DNA of 64,000 bases from an uncultured Gilliamella sp. (GCA_945271295.1 CALYPG010000009.1:1-64000); one strand, 5' to 3'. Shown: positions 47,662-57,899, counted from the stretch's first letter. Made by a program: numbers and translations. Notes: generated by a model not told the origin, from the sequence alone.

Positions 47662-48615
47662 ATGGAAATATTTAAAGATCTTGTTTTGCGGTATTGTGTC
47701 ATATTTGGAAAAAGGTTCACTTCAAAAGAAAAGATTGCTTTTTTAAGAGTGATATCTAAAGAATTAATTCAATTAGGCTATATAGTTGATGCTAAAATTT
47801 CAAAATTGAAAATAGCAACAAGACGATATGAAAATTACTACAATGCTTATATTGGTGATTTGAATAAAGCGGAATTAATTATTTGTACTTATTATGATAC
47901 TGGCATAAATAATTTTAATCTTCAAAAGACTTACGCATTTTCATCAAAATTTAGTAAATTAAGTTATTTTATTAGTATTGCGCCTATTATATTTTTATTT
48001 ATTACATCATTAATATTAAATTACTTTGTATTTTTACCTGATATTTCCCTTTATGGTTTTTTCAGTTTTTCTGGTATTAGTTCTATTATATCAACTGTTT
48101 TATTGTTTTTCTTAGTTTTTAAGTTTAAAACGGGGATTCCCAATAATAAGAATTTTATTTGTAATTCATCTAGCATCATTACCATCATTAGTATAATTAA
48201 TGAACTTAACAAAAAAGAGAAGAAGAAAATTGCTTTTGTATTATATGATGGTGGAAATAGTGGTGAATATGGTTTAAAAATGTTGGAAAATTATTCTGAC
48301 CATATGAAAGATAAAAAATTTATTTTCATCGATAGTATTGGTAATGGTGAAGATTTAATTTTTCTAAAACCACAACAATCGAATCTACAAATAGATAATA
48401 TGCCATTTCATCATGGCAACATTGAAACTCAATTGCCTAATTATATTATGATAACTTCAGGTAATATAGATAGTAATGGTAAAATTATTATTAACAATGC
48501 GCATTCATCCAAAGACAATTATTTATCTGAAATGATAATAGTAAAACATACTCAATCTCTTGTTAATTTATGTAGATCATTGATAAGCAATGCTATTGAA
48601 AAACATGAAAAATAA
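47662..48615 (+). CDS. Membrane protein with degenerate M28-peptidase-like domain
   Basis: A 317-aa protein. Two strong membrane segments (about 103-125 and 136-156) are inserted in what reads like an M28 zinc-peptidase fold: LIICTYYDTG in place of the AHYDT motif, CNSSSIITIISIINEL in place of DNASG, AFVLYDGGNSGEYGLKML in place of FDGEExGLxGS, then FIDSIG and NNAHSSKDNY. The first histidine is Tyr77, and the metal Asp and Glu positions look replaced (Asn168, Gly198/Asn199), so it is probably inactive. No family name is certain. It follows the PTS operon with a palindrome between. Confidence 0.55.
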   Translation: MEIFKDLVLRYCVIFGKRFTSKEKIAFLRVISKELIQLGYIVDAKISKLKIATRRYENYYNAYIGDLNKAELIICTYYDTGINNFNLQKTYAFSSKFSKLSYFISIAPIIFLFITSLILNYFVFLPDISLYGFFSFSGISSIISTVLLFFLVFKFKTGIPNNKNFICNSSSIITIISIINELNKKEKKKIAFVLYDGGNSGEYGLKMLENYSDHMKDKKFIFIDSIGNGEDLIFLKPQQSNLQIDNMPFHHGNIETQLPNYIMITSGNIDSNGKIIINNAHSSKDNYLSEMIIVKHTQSLVNLCRSLISNAIEKHEK

Positions 48616-48638
48616 CATATTTTTTGAAGATGAATAAT

Positions 48639-48667
48639 CACATCTATCCAAATAGATGGTAGATGTG
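48639..48667. terminator. Hairpin between convergent genes
   Basis: CACATCTA (48639-48646) and TAGATGTG (48660-48667) form a perfect 8-bp stem; CATCTAT and ATAGATG inside give an alternative one. It lies between the M28-like gene and satP, which converge. Confidence 0.5.
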
Positions 48668-48676
48668 AACTATAAA

Positions 48677-49255
48677 TTAGTGGGCAGATTTTTGTAATGC
48701 ACCTATAGGTAAAACAGTACGTCCATATTGTTCATTAATGACTTCTGCCATAGCTAGATAGATAGCACTTGCACCGCAGATGATTCCTTCAAAACCAGCT
48801 ATATGGATAATGTCATGATTCCCAAAAATATTACCAATAGCTAATAAAGCAAATAATATTGTTAAGCTAGCAAAAACAAATTGTAGTGCTCGATTTGCTT
48901 TTAAAGTACCAATAAACATAAAAGCGGTAAAAATCCCCCATAAGGCAAGAAAAATACCAACAAATGTGGCATCCGTTGTTGCAGTTGCTGGTGAAGTTGG
49001 TAAATACCAAATCCCTACTAGTGCAATCCAAAAAAAACCATAAGAGGTAAATGCGGTTGTTCCAAAAGTATTGCCTTTTTTAAACTCTAAAATACCTGCA
49101 ATCACTTGGGCAAGGCCACCATAAAAAATACCCATTGAAGCAATAGCTGTCATAACCGGGAAAAATCCAGCATTATGGATATTTAATAAAATTGTGGTCA
49201 TTCCAAATCCCATTAAACCAAGGGGACCTGGATTAGCAAGTTTTGTTTGTTGCAT
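48677..49255 (-). CDS. satP: Acetate/succinate transporter, GPR1/FUN34/SatP family
   Basis: Six-helix inner-membrane protein of 192 aa that takes up acetate and succinate with protons. KLANPGPLGLMGFGMTTILL near the start is the NPAPLGL-type family signature. IFYGGLAQVIAGILEFKKGN, FTSYGFFWIAL and CGASAIYLAMAEVINEQYGR match E. coli SatP (188 aa) closely. It is a single gene, divergent from dnaK. Confidence 0.95.
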   Translation of the reverse strand: MQQTKLANPGPLGLMGFGMTTILLNIHNAGFFPVMTAIASMGIFYGGLAQVIAGILEFKKGNTFGTTAFTSYGFFWIALVGIWYLPTSPATATTDATFVGIFLALWGIFTAFMFIGTLKANRALQFVFASLTILFALLAIGNIFGNHDIIHIAGFEGIICGASAIYLAMAEVINEQYGRTVLPIGALQKSAH

Positions 49256-49353
49256 ATAAATCCTATAAATTAAATTTTATAATAAAAAAAGAGCGGCAAT
49301 AATAAGTGCAGAATGCTTATCAATCAAGATATATGAAAAAATTATTTTTACAC

Positions 49354-49385
49354 CCCCTTGATATTAGCAATAATGTTCCCATTTA
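49354..49385 (+). promoter_or_regulatory. Heat-shock (sigma-32) promoter of dnaKJ
   Basis: CCCCTTGATA and, 14 bases later, CCCATTTA fit the sigma-32 boxes (CTTGAAA and CCCCATnTA). The promoter ends about 105 bases before the dnaK start. Confidence 0.8.
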
Positions 49386-49489
49386 TGTGAAAACAAAAAA
49401 TATTTCTTTGTGAAAATTAAGGGCTTGAAATTAGAAATTTAAGACTTATATACAATGAATAAAATACAGATTTTGAGGAGAATGAGATT

Positions 49490-51406
49490 ATGGGTAAAAT
49501 TATTGGTATAGATTTAGGTACAACAAATTCATGTGTTGCAGTAATGGATAACGGTCAAGCTAAAGTATTAGAAAATGCAGAAGGCGATCGTACCACACCA
49601 TCGATTATTGCTTACACACAAGATGGCGAAATTCTAGTTGGTCAACCAGCAAAACGCCAGGCAGTAACTAATCCACAAAATACATTATTTGCAATTAAAC
49701 GTTTAATTGGTCGTCGTTATGAAGATGCAGAAGTACAACGTGATGTTAGTATTATGCCTTATAAAATTGTAAAAGCTGATAATGGCGATGCATGGGTTGA
49801 TGTAAAAGGGCAAAAAATTGCTCCACCACAAATTTCTGCTGAAGTATTAAAGAAAATGAAGAAAACAGCAGAAGATTATCTTGGTGAAGCCGTCACTGAA
49901 GCTGTTATTACTGTTCCTGCCTATTTTAACGATGCTCAGCGTCAAGCAACCAAAGATGCTGGTCGTATTGCTGGACTTGATGTTAAACGTATTATTAACG
50001 AACCAACAGCGGCAGCGCTTGCTTATGGTTTAGATAAAGATGTTGGTAACCGTACTATTGCGGTGTATGACCTTGGTGGTGGTACATTTGATATCTCAAT
50101 CATCGAAATTGATGATGTTGATGGTGAAAAAACATTTGAAGTATTAGCAACTAATGGTGATACTCACTTAGGTGGTGAAGATTTTGACTCTCGTTTAATT
50201 AACTATTTAGTTGATGAGTTTAAACGTGAACAAAATTTTGATTTAAAAAATGATCCACTAGCAATGCAACGTTTAAAAGAAGCAGCTGAAAAAGCCAAAA
50301 TTGAATTATCATCAGCTCAACAAACAGATATTAATTTACCATATATCACAGCTGATGCGACAGGTCCTAAACACTTAAATATCAAAGTGACACGAGCAAA
50401 ACTTGAATCTTTAGTTGAAGATTTAGTTAAACGTTCAATGGATCCAGTTAAAACAGCGTTACAAGATGCCGGTCTTTCCGTATCAGACATCAAAGATGTG
50501 ATTTTAGTTGGTGGTCAAACACGTATGCCAATGGTGCAAAAAGCGGTTGCTGACTTCTTTGGTAAAGAACCACGTAAAGACGTGAACCCAGATGAAGCTG
50601 TGGCTGTAGGTGCTGCTGTTCAAGGTGGTGTACTTGGTGGTGATGTTAAAGATGTCTTGTTACTTGATGTAACACCATTGTCTTTAGGTATTGAGACTAT
50701 GGGTGGTGTAATGACTACGTTAATTGAGAAAAATACCACTATTCCAACTAAACATAGTCAAGAATTCTCAACTGCCGAAGATAATCAATCAGCAGTAACA
50801 ATTCAGGTGTTACAAGGTGAGCGTAAACGGGCAAATGATAATAAATTATTAGGTCAATTCAACCTTGACGGTATCCAACCAGCGCCACGCGGTATGCCAA
50901 AAATTGAAGTAACTTTTGATATTGATGCTGATGGTATTTTGCATGTATCAGCTAAAGATAAAAATACTGGACGCGAGCAAAATATTACGATTAAAGCTTC
51001 TTCTGGACTAAGTGAAGAAGAAATTCAAAAGATGGTTCATGATGCTGAAGCCAATGCTGATGCCGACCGTAAATTTGAAGAATTAGCACAAATTCGTAAT
51101 CAAGCGGATCATCTTGTTCATTCAACTCGTAAACAAGTGTCTGAGTCTGGCGATCAATTATCAGCTGATGATAAGAAAGCTATCGAAGATGCAGTAAATG
51201 CTTTAGAAGTTGCCGCACGAGGTGAAGATAAAGCTGAAATTGAAGCAAAAATTAATGCATTAATGGAAGCATCTAAAAAATTGCTTGAATTAGCACAACA
51301 ACAAGCGCAAGCAGAACAAGCTACCAGCCAGTCTGGTGGTAACTCAGCTGGGCAAGATGATGTTGTTGATGCTGATTTTAAAGAAGTTGATGATAATAAA
51401 AAATAA
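49490..51406 (+). CDS. dnaK: Chaperone DnaK (Hsp70)
   Basis: ATP-driven chaperone for unfolded proteins. The ATPase domain has [15 protein letters not shown] (5-19), [14 protein letters not shown] and [11 protein letters not shown]; the substrate-binding domain and helical lid follow, and the acidic tail ends [15 protein letters not shown]. Its 638 aa equal E. coli DnaK. GAGGAGAATGAG precedes the start. It is transcribed with dnaJ from a sigma-32 promoter. Confidence 0.98.
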   Translation: MGKIIGIDLGTTNSCVAVMDNGQAKVLENAEGDRTTPSIIAYTQDGEILVGQPAKRQAVTNPQNTLFAIKRLIGRRYEDAEVQRDVSIMPYKIVKADNGDAWVDVKGQKIAPPQISAEVLKKMKKTAEDYLGEAVTEAVITVPAYFNDAQRQATKDAGRIAGLDVKRIINEPTAAALAYGLDKDVGNRTIAVYDLGGGTFDISIIEIDDVDGEKTFEVLATNGDTHLGGEDFDSRLINYLVDEFKREQNFDLKNDPLAMQRLKEAAEKAKIELSSAQQTDINLPYITADATGPKHLNIKVTRAKLESLVEDLVKRSMDPVKTALQDAGLSVSDIKDVILVGGQTRMPMVQKAVADFFGKEPRKDVNPDEAVAVGAAVQGGVLGGDVKDVLLLDVTPLSLGIETMGGVMTTLIEKNTTIPTKHSQEFSTAEDNQSAVTIQVLQGERKRANDNKLLGQFNLDGIQPAPRGMPKIEVTFDIDADGILHVSAKDKNTGREQNITIKASSGLSEEEIQKMVHDAEANADADRKFEELAQIRNQADHLVHSTRKQVSESGDQLSADDKKAIEDAVNALEVAARGEDKAEIEAKINALMEASKKLLELAQQQAQAEQATSQSGGNSAGQDDVVDADFKEVDDNKK

Positions 51407-51464
51407 ACGTTAACTACAAGTTTTTTAATGAGTTATTCCAACAAGTTTTAAACATGTAATACAT

Positions 51465-51506
51465 TAAACGGGCGCGAGGTAACTCAAGCCCGTTTAGTTG
51501 TTTTTA
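51465..51506 (+). terminator. Hairpin between dnaK and dnaJ
   Basis: TAAACGGGC (51465-51473) and GCCCGTTTA (51488-51496) form a 9-bp stem followed by GTTGTTTTT. It would let most transcripts stop after dnaK and some continue to dnaJ, giving more DnaK than DnaJ. Confidence 0.75.
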
Positions 51507-51530
51507 AAACGATAAAAATAAAGGTTAATT

Positions 51531-52655
51531 ATGGCGAAGAAAGATTATTATGAAATATTAGGCGTAAGTAGAGATGCTAGCGAAAGTGAGATAAAAAAAG
51601 CCTATAAACGCCTAGCCATGAAATATCATCCAGATAAGAATCAGGATAATAAAGCTCAAGCCGAAGCTAAATTTAAAGAAGTTAAGGAAGCATATGAAAT
51701 CCTGACTGATGCTCAGAAGAAAGCCGCTTATGATCAATATGGACATGCCGCTTTTGAACAAGGATTTGGGGCGGGAGCTGGTGGATTCGGTGGTTTTGGT
51801 GGTGGTTCTGCTTTCGATGACATCTTTAGCGACTTTTTTGGTGGTGGTCGAAGCCGTGGACAAAGTGCCTCCAGAGGTGCTGATTTGCAATATAACATCT
51901 CGTTAACACTAGAAGAAGCTGCTGCTGGTGTTAATAAAGAGATCAAAGTTCCAACATGGGTAACATGTGATATTTGCCATGGGCAAGGAACTGAAAAATC
52001 TTCTGATGTCGTCACTTGTGATACTTGTCATGGAGCTGGTGTGGTACAAATGCGACAAGGTTTTTTTGCTGTACAGCAAGAGTGCCCAACTTGTCATGGC
52101 CGCGGTAAAGTTGTTAAAAATCCATGTAAAAAATGTCATGGGGAAGGTCGAGTACAGAAAACCAAAACATTGTCAGTTACGATTCCGGGTGGGGTTGATA
52201 CTGGTAATCGCATTAGATTATCTGGTGAAGGCGAAGCTGGTTTAAACGGAGCGCCGGCAGGTGATTTGTATGTCCAGGTACAAGTTAAACCGCATGCTAT
52301 TTTTGAGCGAGATGGTTCAAATCTTCATTGTGAAATTCCAATTAATATAGCATTAGCATCTTTAGGCGGTGAAGTTGAAGTACCAACACTTAATGGCAAG
52401 GTTAGTTTAACTATTCCGGGAGAAACCCAAACTGGAAAAATGTTCCGATTACGCGGTAAAGGCATCAAGTCATTACGTGGTAGTGCGATGGGTGATCTTT
52501 ATTGTCATGTAGTGGTAGAAACGCCAGTTAACTTAACCAATAAACAAAAAGAATTACTTAAAGAGTTAGGTGAAAGTTTTAAAGCTGATAAAAGTGCTAA
52601 ACATAGTCCAAAAGAAAAAAGCTTTTTTGACAAAGTGAAAAAATTCTTCGGTTAA
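51531..52655 (+). CDS. dnaJ: Co-chaperone DnaJ (Hsp40)
   Basis: Delivers substrates to DnaK and stimulates its ATPase. The J domain has the KYHPDKN motif (HPD), followed by a Gly/Phe-rich stretch ([20 protein letters not shown]) and a zinc domain with four CxxCxGxG repeats ([32 protein letters not shown]). Its 374 aa compare with 376 in E. coli. Confidence 0.97.
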   Translation: MAKKDYYEILGVSRDASESEIKKAYKRLAMKYHPDKNQDNKAQAEAKFKEVKEAYEILTDAQKKAAYDQYGHAAFEQGFGAGAGGFGGFGGGSAFDDIFSDFFGGGRSRGQSASRGADLQYNISLTLEEAAAGVNKEIKVPTWVTCDICHGQGTEKSSDVVTCDTCHGAGVVQMRQGFFAVQQECPTCHGRGKVVKNPCKKCHGEGRVQKTKTLSVTIPGGVDTGNRIRLSGEGEAGLNGAPAGDLYVQVQVKPHAIFERDGSNLHCEIPINIALASLGGEVEVPTLNGKVSLTIPGETQTGKMFRLRGKGIKSLRGSAMGDLYCHVVVETPVNLTNKQKELLKELGESFKADKSAKHSPKEKSFFDKVKKFFG

Positions 52656-52689
52656 TCAATGTTTAACAAATTGCCAATTTAGATAAATA

Positions 52690-52721
52690 AAGCCAATGTG
52701 ATTAATTACATTGGCTTTTTT
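52690..52721 (+). terminator. Terminator of dnaKJ
   Basis: AAGCCAATGT and ACATTGGCTT form a 10-bp stem with an eight-base loop, followed by a T-run. Confidence 0.9.
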
Positions 52722-52830
52722 ATTGGTATAAATTGTAATTTTAATTGCTATTAAATATACAACAAAACAGCTATAGCACAATTGATATTTCAAATTTATA
52801 CTATCTTATAAAGAAGGTTCGTATAAGGTA

Positions 52831-53595
52831 ATGGCAGTGAAGTTAAAGAAAAAAGATTTTATTGCTCAAGATTTATTAGGTCGCATTTATCAGCAAACAA
52901 ATTTTACTAATCAAAAGTTACCACCAGAACGAGAGCTTGCTGAAACGTATGGTGTATCTCGTCATACGATCCGCAAAGCATTAGAAAAACTAACCCAAAT
53001 AGGCATTATTTCGATTATTAAGGGTTCAGGAGCTTTTATAAATCAACAAACCAAAAATAGCCCACTAATTTATAACTCCATTACTGAAAAACATTATGAC
53101 CAAATTAGCTCAAAATTGATTTTATTTCGCAAAAGGCGTGTTCAATTAGAAGAAAAACAAACTTTCAATTTGTCTGATGATGAATATATCTGGGAGTTTC
53201 ATCGTATTCGCTATGTGGATAAACAAGGTACACAAATTGAAGTTTCTAAGTTACCTTATCGGTATTTTCCAGATTTAAAGCAAAAAATTATTGAAAACTC
53301 AATTCAACAATACGTATTGAGCAAAGGTTATGAAATATCTCATTATCTTACTCAGTATCAGGCAGTAGCAATCAATCGGAGTGAAGCAGAACTACTAAAA
53401 TGCAAGAAAGGAATTCCAGCCATGAAAATAATTAATCGTTGTTTTTTAAAAAATGGTACGATATATGCCATTAGTGAAATTATAGATATTCACTATACCT
53501 GTACATATATTACGCCATTTAATAAGCCTAACTTAGAATTTAGGCTTGTTGATGACAAGAAGAATAAATCATCTTCACATAATCTATTTATTTAA
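52831..53595 (+). CDS. GntR/HutC-family regulator with UTRA domain
   Basis: Regulator of 254 aa. The winged helix has KLPPERELAETYGVSRHTIR and the wing GIISIIKGSGAFI; the UTRA sensor domain follows, with NRCFLKNGTIYAISEIIDIH. It is convergent with a mannonate-dehydratase-family gene (21 bases between the stops), which is itself divergent from an EIIBC gene, so it probably controls these two. Confidence 0.85.
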   Translation: MAVKLKKKDFIAQDLLGRIYQQTNFTNQKLPPERELAETYGVSRHTIRKALEKLTQIGIISIIKGSGAFINQQTKNSPLIYNSITEKHYDQISSKLILFRKRRVQLEEKQTFNLSDDEYIWEFHRIRYVDKQGTQIEVSKLPYRYFPDLKQKIIENSIQQYVLSKGYEISHYLTQYQAVAINRSEAELLKCKKGIPAMKIINRCFLKNGTIYAISEIIDIHYTCTYITPFNKPNLEFRLVDDKKNKSSSHNLFI

Positions 53596-53616
53596 TAATA
53601 TGAATTATACACTTTA

Positions 53617-54816
53617 TTAGGGTGTGTGCATTACACCATTAGGTAAACGACTTTGTGTCCATTCATGTGGTCGATAAACAATAGGATATTTACTCGCTTC
53701 ATTTAGATCAATCTCAACCCCAATTCCTACTTTTTCAATTGGATACAAATAGCCTTGTTTTGCACCAATAATGCCAGGAAATACAGTTTGAGTATTTGCA
53801 GTATAGGGAATGTATTCTTGTATTGCTGCATTATGCAAATGAATATTCAAATGGGTATTGACCGCAGCACCAATCGGCGTCATATCAGGCGGACAATGCC
53901 ACGCAATGCGTATGCCAAAAGGCTGACAAAATGCGGCTAATTTTAATGCCGGTGTAATCCCACCAATTTGAGACACATGGCAACGAATAAAATCAATTTT
54001 GCGTTGAATAATTAAATCCTGCCATTCTAATGGATTATTAAATAATTCCCCGGTAGCTAAAGTCACAGCACTTTGGCTGCGAATTTGAGTAAGCCATTGA
54101 TTTTGATCTGGAGGTAAAATATCTTCGATAAAATATGGTTGATATTGTTCCACTTGCTTTGCAAAAGCAACCGCTTGATTGGGGAATAATCTTTCATGTA
54201 CATCATGGAGAAAATGAATTTTGTAACCATATTTTTCTCTTAACGCTTTAAACATATCCAAAGTATTTTGCATATACTGGTCTTGATCAAAATAAGCGCC
54301 ACGAGTAGGATTTTCTGGGCAATGTAATTGATCAGGAGTGCCGCCATAAAAGCCTAATTGACAACGAATATGACGATATCCTTCGCTAATAAGTCGATCT
54401 ACTTGCTCAAATAGCTCGGGCAATGTTTCACCTGTTGCATGGGTATATACATCAATAGCATCTTTCGACTTCCCACCAAATAATTGATAAAGCGGCATAT
54501 TAGCAAGTTTTGCTTTAATGTCCCATAACGCCATATCAATACCGGCAATGGCATTATTAATAATTGGTCCATTACGCCAATAAGCATTGACCATCATCAT
54601 TTGCCAAAGATCTTCAATATGATTAGCATCACGACCAATTAATAATGGCTTTAAATATTCATTAACAATGGTTTGCACGGCTAAAGGGCGCTGCTGGAAA
54701 GTTGCACAGCCATAACCAATCACATCTTTATCAGTATAAACAATTACCGTAACGAGATTGTGTCGATCTGGTTTAGTAATAATACATTCAATGTTGGTAA
54801 TTAAAGTCGCTAACAT
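53617..54816 (-). CDS. Mannonate-dehydratase (ManD/RspA) family enolase-superfamily enzyme
   Basis: Sugar-acid dehydratase fold of 399 aa. Family residues: Asp and His in LHDVHERL, Glu in FIEDILPP, Glu in ATGELFNNP, Arg in RCHVSQIGG, His and Asp in WHCPPDMTP, and Glu in IQEYIPY. The second residue after the His is Pro, as in E. coli RspA. As I recall, that version shows little or no mannonate dehydratase activity, so the substrate is open. [20 protein letters not shown] is the enolase-superfamily N-terminal block. AAGGAT precedes the start. Divergent from the EIIBC gene. Confidence 0.8.
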   Translation of the reverse strand: MLATLITNIECIITKPDRHNLVTVIVYTDKDVIGYGCATFQQRPLAVQTIVNEYLKPLLIGRDANHIEDLWQMMMVNAYWRNGPIINNAIAGIDMALWDIKAKLANMPLYQLFGGKSKDAIDVYTHATGETLPELFEQVDRLISEGYRHIRCQLGFYGGTPDQLHCPENPTRGAYFDQDQYMQNTLDMFKALREKYGYKIHFLHDVHERLFPNQAVAFAKQVEQYQPYFIEDILPPDQNQWLTQIRSQSAVTLATGELFNNPLEWQDLIIQRKIDFIRCHVSQIGGITPALKLAAFCQPFGIRIAWHCPPDMTPIGAAVNTHLNIHLHNAAIQEYIPYTANTQTVFPGIIGAKQGYLYPIEKVGIGVEIDLNEASKYPIVYRPHEWTQSRLPNGVMHTP

Positions 54817-54990
54817 ATTATAGATATCCTTTTTAGACTGGCTATTTTTATATAATTACCTATTTTTTTTATATCTGTAAAGAGCAAAATTATGAGGAAA
54901 AATTATTGGTTCGAATTTAAGCAATAATTGTCAATAAAAAGCAGACCAATTAAAAAATAAAATGGATAATAGCGCTAAAATGCCCTTTTT

Positions 54991-55006
54991 TGTGATCTAG
55001 ATCATA
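54991..55006. promoter_or_regulatory. CRP-binding site upstream of the EIIBC gene
   Basis: TGTGATCTAGATCATA fits TGTGA-N6-TCACA at 9 of 10 positions. It lies 80 bases upstream of the EIIBC start and between divergent genes. Confidence 0.7.
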
Positions 55007-55085
55007 TTTTTCGTCCTTGTATTGCCAATTTAAAATTTCTATTATTTTCGTTATATCAATTAAAGAGGCGTTATTGAGGTTACTA

Positions 55086-56459
55086 ATGAGTAAACAAGAA
55101 AATATCGATAAAATTATTGCTGGTATCGGCGGTAAAGATAATATCAAAAATGCTTGGCATTGTATGACTCGTTTAAGATTTGATTTAGATGATCAGACAA
55201 AAGTGAATTGGGACGAAATTAAGCAAATACCAGGTGTTATTGGCGCCCAATTTCAAAATGATCAGTGTCAGATAGTTATTGGTACTCAAGTGAAATCATA
55301 TTTTGATATTTTGGCTGATAAAATTGGTTTGCACACATTGGGGAATGAACAAGCTAAGAAAATCACTCCAGAACGTAAAGGAATAATTTCGTTGTTTATG
55401 GATACTGTTTCTGGCGTTTTTGGTCCAATTGTGCCAGCTATTGCAGGAGCAGGAATGATTAAAGGTTTATTAGCTGGTTTAATTGCCTTAAAAGTGATAC
55501 CTAAAACAAGTGATACCGTAATTATTATTGATTTAATAGCTAGTGGCGTATTTTACTTTTTACCATTCTTTTTAGCAGTTTCGGCAGCAAAGATATTTAA
55601 AACTAATGAATATTTAGCCGCAGCTATTGCTGCTTGCTTAATGTTCCCAACGTTAGTTGATGCAGCAAAAGTATTAGCTAGTAATCCAGAAGCAACCAGT
55701 TTTTACTATTTTCTTGATATCATTCCAATATCTATTTTTAATTATTCCGGCAGTGTTATTCCTATTATCTTTTCCGTCTTAGTATTAAGTTATATTCACC
55801 GCTGGGTTGATAAAATTATGCCTAATGTGCTTAAAACTGTTTTTACGCCAACTGTAACTCTTTTTATTGCTGGATTAGTGGCTTTAACTATCATTGGTCC
55901 AATCGGTATTTATCTAGGCAAGCTATTAGCATTATTTGTTCAATCTCTATTTAATATTTCTTCTGTTTTTGCTGGTGCAATTGTTGGAACTATTCGACCA
56001 GTTGCTATTTTAACAGGTATGCATCACGCTATGACGCCAATTGCACTGCAAAACTTTGCTGAACAAGGTTACGATATGCTTATGCCAATGATGTTTATGG
56101 CAAATATGTCTATAGCAGGGGCTGCTGCTGCAATGTATTTTAAAGCAAAGAACAAACAAGAAAAAACTGTTATCGTTTCTGCTGCAGTATCTGCACTTTT
56201 GGGAATTACTGAACCGGCATTATTTGGGGTGTTAACCAAATATAAAAAAGCGTTTATTGCGGCAACTGTTGGTAGTGCATTTGCTTCTGCATTTATTGCT
56301 TTTTTCGGCGTCAGGTTATATGGCTATATTCTTTCAAGTATTTTCAGTTTACCAGCATATATTGGTCCATACTTTGTTTATGCAATACTAGGTGTTTTAA
56401 TATCACTTTGTTTATCTTTCACTGTCGCTTATATTCTGGTTGGGAAAAAAGATGCGTAA
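55086..56459 (+). CDS. PTS EIIBC component, glucose-superfamily (beta-glucoside/sucrose type), no IIA domain
   Basis: Membrane permease of 457 aa with an N-terminal IIB domain (GGKDNIKNAWHCMTRLRFDL, phosphorylated Cys in HCMTRLRF) followed by a IIC domain with GVFGPIVPAIAGAGMIKGLL, TGMHHAMTPIALQNFAEQGY and GITEPALFGV. The domain order B-C and absence of IIA resemble SacP, TreB and MurP, which use Crr. The start at 55086 has GAGG upstream; the frame is open 23 codons further up, but that part has no IIB homology. The substrate is unknown. Confidence 0.88.
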   Translation: MSKQENIDKIIAGIGGKDNIKNAWHCMTRLRFDLDDQTKVNWDEIKQIPGVIGAQFQNDQCQIVIGTQVKSYFDILADKIGLHTLGNEQAKKITPERKGIISLFMDTVSGVFGPIVPAIAGAGMIKGLLAGLIALKVIPKTSDTVIIIDLIASGVFYFLPFFLAVSAAKIFKTNEYLAAAIAACLMFPTLVDAAKVLASNPEATSFYYFLDIIPISIFNYSGSVIPIIFSVLVLSYIHRWVDKIMPNVLKTVFTPTVTLFIAGLVALTIIGPIGIYLGKLLALFVQSLFNISSVFAGAIVGTIRPVAILTGMHHAMTPIALQNFAEQGYDMLMPMMFMANMSIAGAAAAMYFKAKNKQEKTVIVSAAVSALLGITEPALFGVLTKYKKAFIAATVGSAFASAFIAFFGVRLYGYILSSIFSLPAYIGPYFVYAILGVLISLCLSFTVAYILVGKKDA

Positions 56460-56478
56460 CTTTTTAAAAGATAATAAC

Positions 56479-56502
56479 AAGCCTGTCACATTACGGGCTT
56501 TT
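56479..56502 (+). terminator. Terminator of the EIIBC gene
   Basis: AAGCCTG and CGGGCTT pair (one G-U) around an eight-base loop and are followed by a short T-run, 20 bases after the stop. Confidence 0.75.
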
Positions 56503-56733
56503 AATAAATTTATATATTTTTTTAGATAATATGCATAATTCATCGTTCACATAAAAAAATTGATTTTCTCTAATTTCGTTTTTTTATAATTATCACTTGG
56601 ATTTTATTCCTGCTGACTAATTTTCTTATTATTTATTATTTCTAAATATTCAACCTAGCTAATTGACAAAAATTATAACTATCGATACCATACCAAATTA
56701 GTAAGGGCGCTAACTAATTTTAAAGATTAATGT

Positions 56734-57240
56734 ATGCAATTAGAAAATCGATATTTATCATTTTGTAATATTTTAGAAAAAGAAAAAATCGTAGATTTGG
56801 AAAAAATCAAAACATGTTTTACGCTTTTGTCTGTGGCTAATACAATCGATTCTGAATGTGCTAAACGTTTACAAGAATTTCAACTGTCTGAAAGTCGATT
56901 AATTATTTTAGTTTTATTAAAAGAATACCAAGAATTACCACTACAAGATATTGCCAAATTACTTGGAATAACAAAAGCTTCAACTACAACATTGATTAGT
57001 TCATTAGTTAATGACCGGCTAATTTCAAAAAGAAATGATCAAAATGATAGAAGAATTTATCAAGTGTCGCTAACTCAGGCAGGAACTAATTTACTTGCGG
57101 AAACGCTAAAACAGCATAGTCTCTGGATTGAGAAAATGACAACAAATCTATCCGAAAAAGATATCACTACATTTAAAAAAGTACTACAACAAATTTATAA
57201 GAATGTGTCAAAAAGGGAACAACTAAATGAAAACAATTGA
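56734..57240 (+). CDS. MarR-family transcriptional regulator
   Basis: A 168-aa winged-helix protein. LPLQDIAKLLGITKASTTTL is the helix-turn-helix and RNDQNDRRIYQVSLTQAG the wing, as in MarR/OhrR. It overlaps the next gene by 14 bases. That partner is a thiol-redoxin, so it may sense oxidants or electrophiles. Confidence 0.85.
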   Translation: MQLENRYLSFCNILEKEKIVDLEKIKTCFTLLSVANTIDSECAKRLQEFQLSESRLIILVLLKEYQELPLQDIAKLLGITKASTTTLISSLVNDRLISKRNDQNDRRIYQVSLTQAGTNLLAETLKQHSLWIEKMTTNLSEKDITTFKKVLQQIYKNVSKREQLNENN

Positions 57241-57874
57241 AGAATTGAAAGTTTTACAAAAAGATATGTCTACGCAGTTACCTAAAGATATGTTAAATAT
57301 TATGGCTAATTCATTATCGGACATGTTAACTAAAAATTTGGATAGTCACGCATTAAAAAAAGGGAATATTGCACCAGATTTCTCTTTAATATCGACCAAA
57401 AAACAAAAAGTTAATTTATATGAGTTACTCAATACTAAACCTGTTATTATTAGTTTTTTTAGGGGAAGTTGGTGTCCATTTTGTGTAAAAGAGTTACAAC
57501 ATTTTCAAAATAATTTAAAACAGCTACAACAAGTTAGTAATGTGCATTTTATTGCTATTTCTCCGCAAAAGATAGAAATTAGCGCGAAATTACAACAAGA
57601 TAATGCCATAGATTTTACTATTTTATCGGATGTAGGTAATCATATTGCTCAGCAATATGGTTTGGTATTTACATTACCGCAAAATGTTAGAGAATTATAC
57701 CAAAATCTTGGAGCAGATATACCGAAATTCAATGGTGATGACAGTTATCAATTGCCAATCCCTGCGACTTACTTAATTGGACAAGATAAACAAATTCTAT
57801 TTTCTTATATTAATGTTAATTATATGGAAAGAGTTGATATATCTGAATTGGTTAATGTTCTAAAAAGAAACTAG
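57227..57874 (+). CDS. AhpC/TSA-family thiol redoxin
   Basis: A 215-aa cytoplasmic protein with a peroxiredoxin-like thioredoxin fold. FFRGSWCPFCVKELQHFQNN holds Cys83 and Cys86 (CPFC). APDFSLISTKKQKVNLYELL is the N-terminal block. The CxxC pair is more like a bacterioferritin-comigratory/redoxin type than classical AhpC. It would reduce peroxides or disulfides. It is translated together with the marR gene. Confidence 0.82.
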   Translation: MKTIEELKVLQKDMSTQLPKDMLNIMANSLSDMLTKNLDSHALKKGNIAPDFSLISTKKQKVNLYELLNTKPVIISFFRGSWCPFCVKELQHFQNNLKQLQQVSNVHFIAISPQKIEISAKLQQDNAIDFTILSDVGNHIAQQYGLVFTLPQNVRELYQNLGADIPKFNGDDSYQLPIPATYLIGQDKQILFSYINVNYMERVDISELVNVLKRN

Positions 57875-57899
57875 TTAGGTATAAAATTGTTGATAACAG

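Noticed and set aside
51734-52139. Several antisense frames inside dnaJ, some cysteine-rich
   Set aside because: They are the reverse reading of the Gly/Phe and CxxCxGxG repeats and show no independent start or function.
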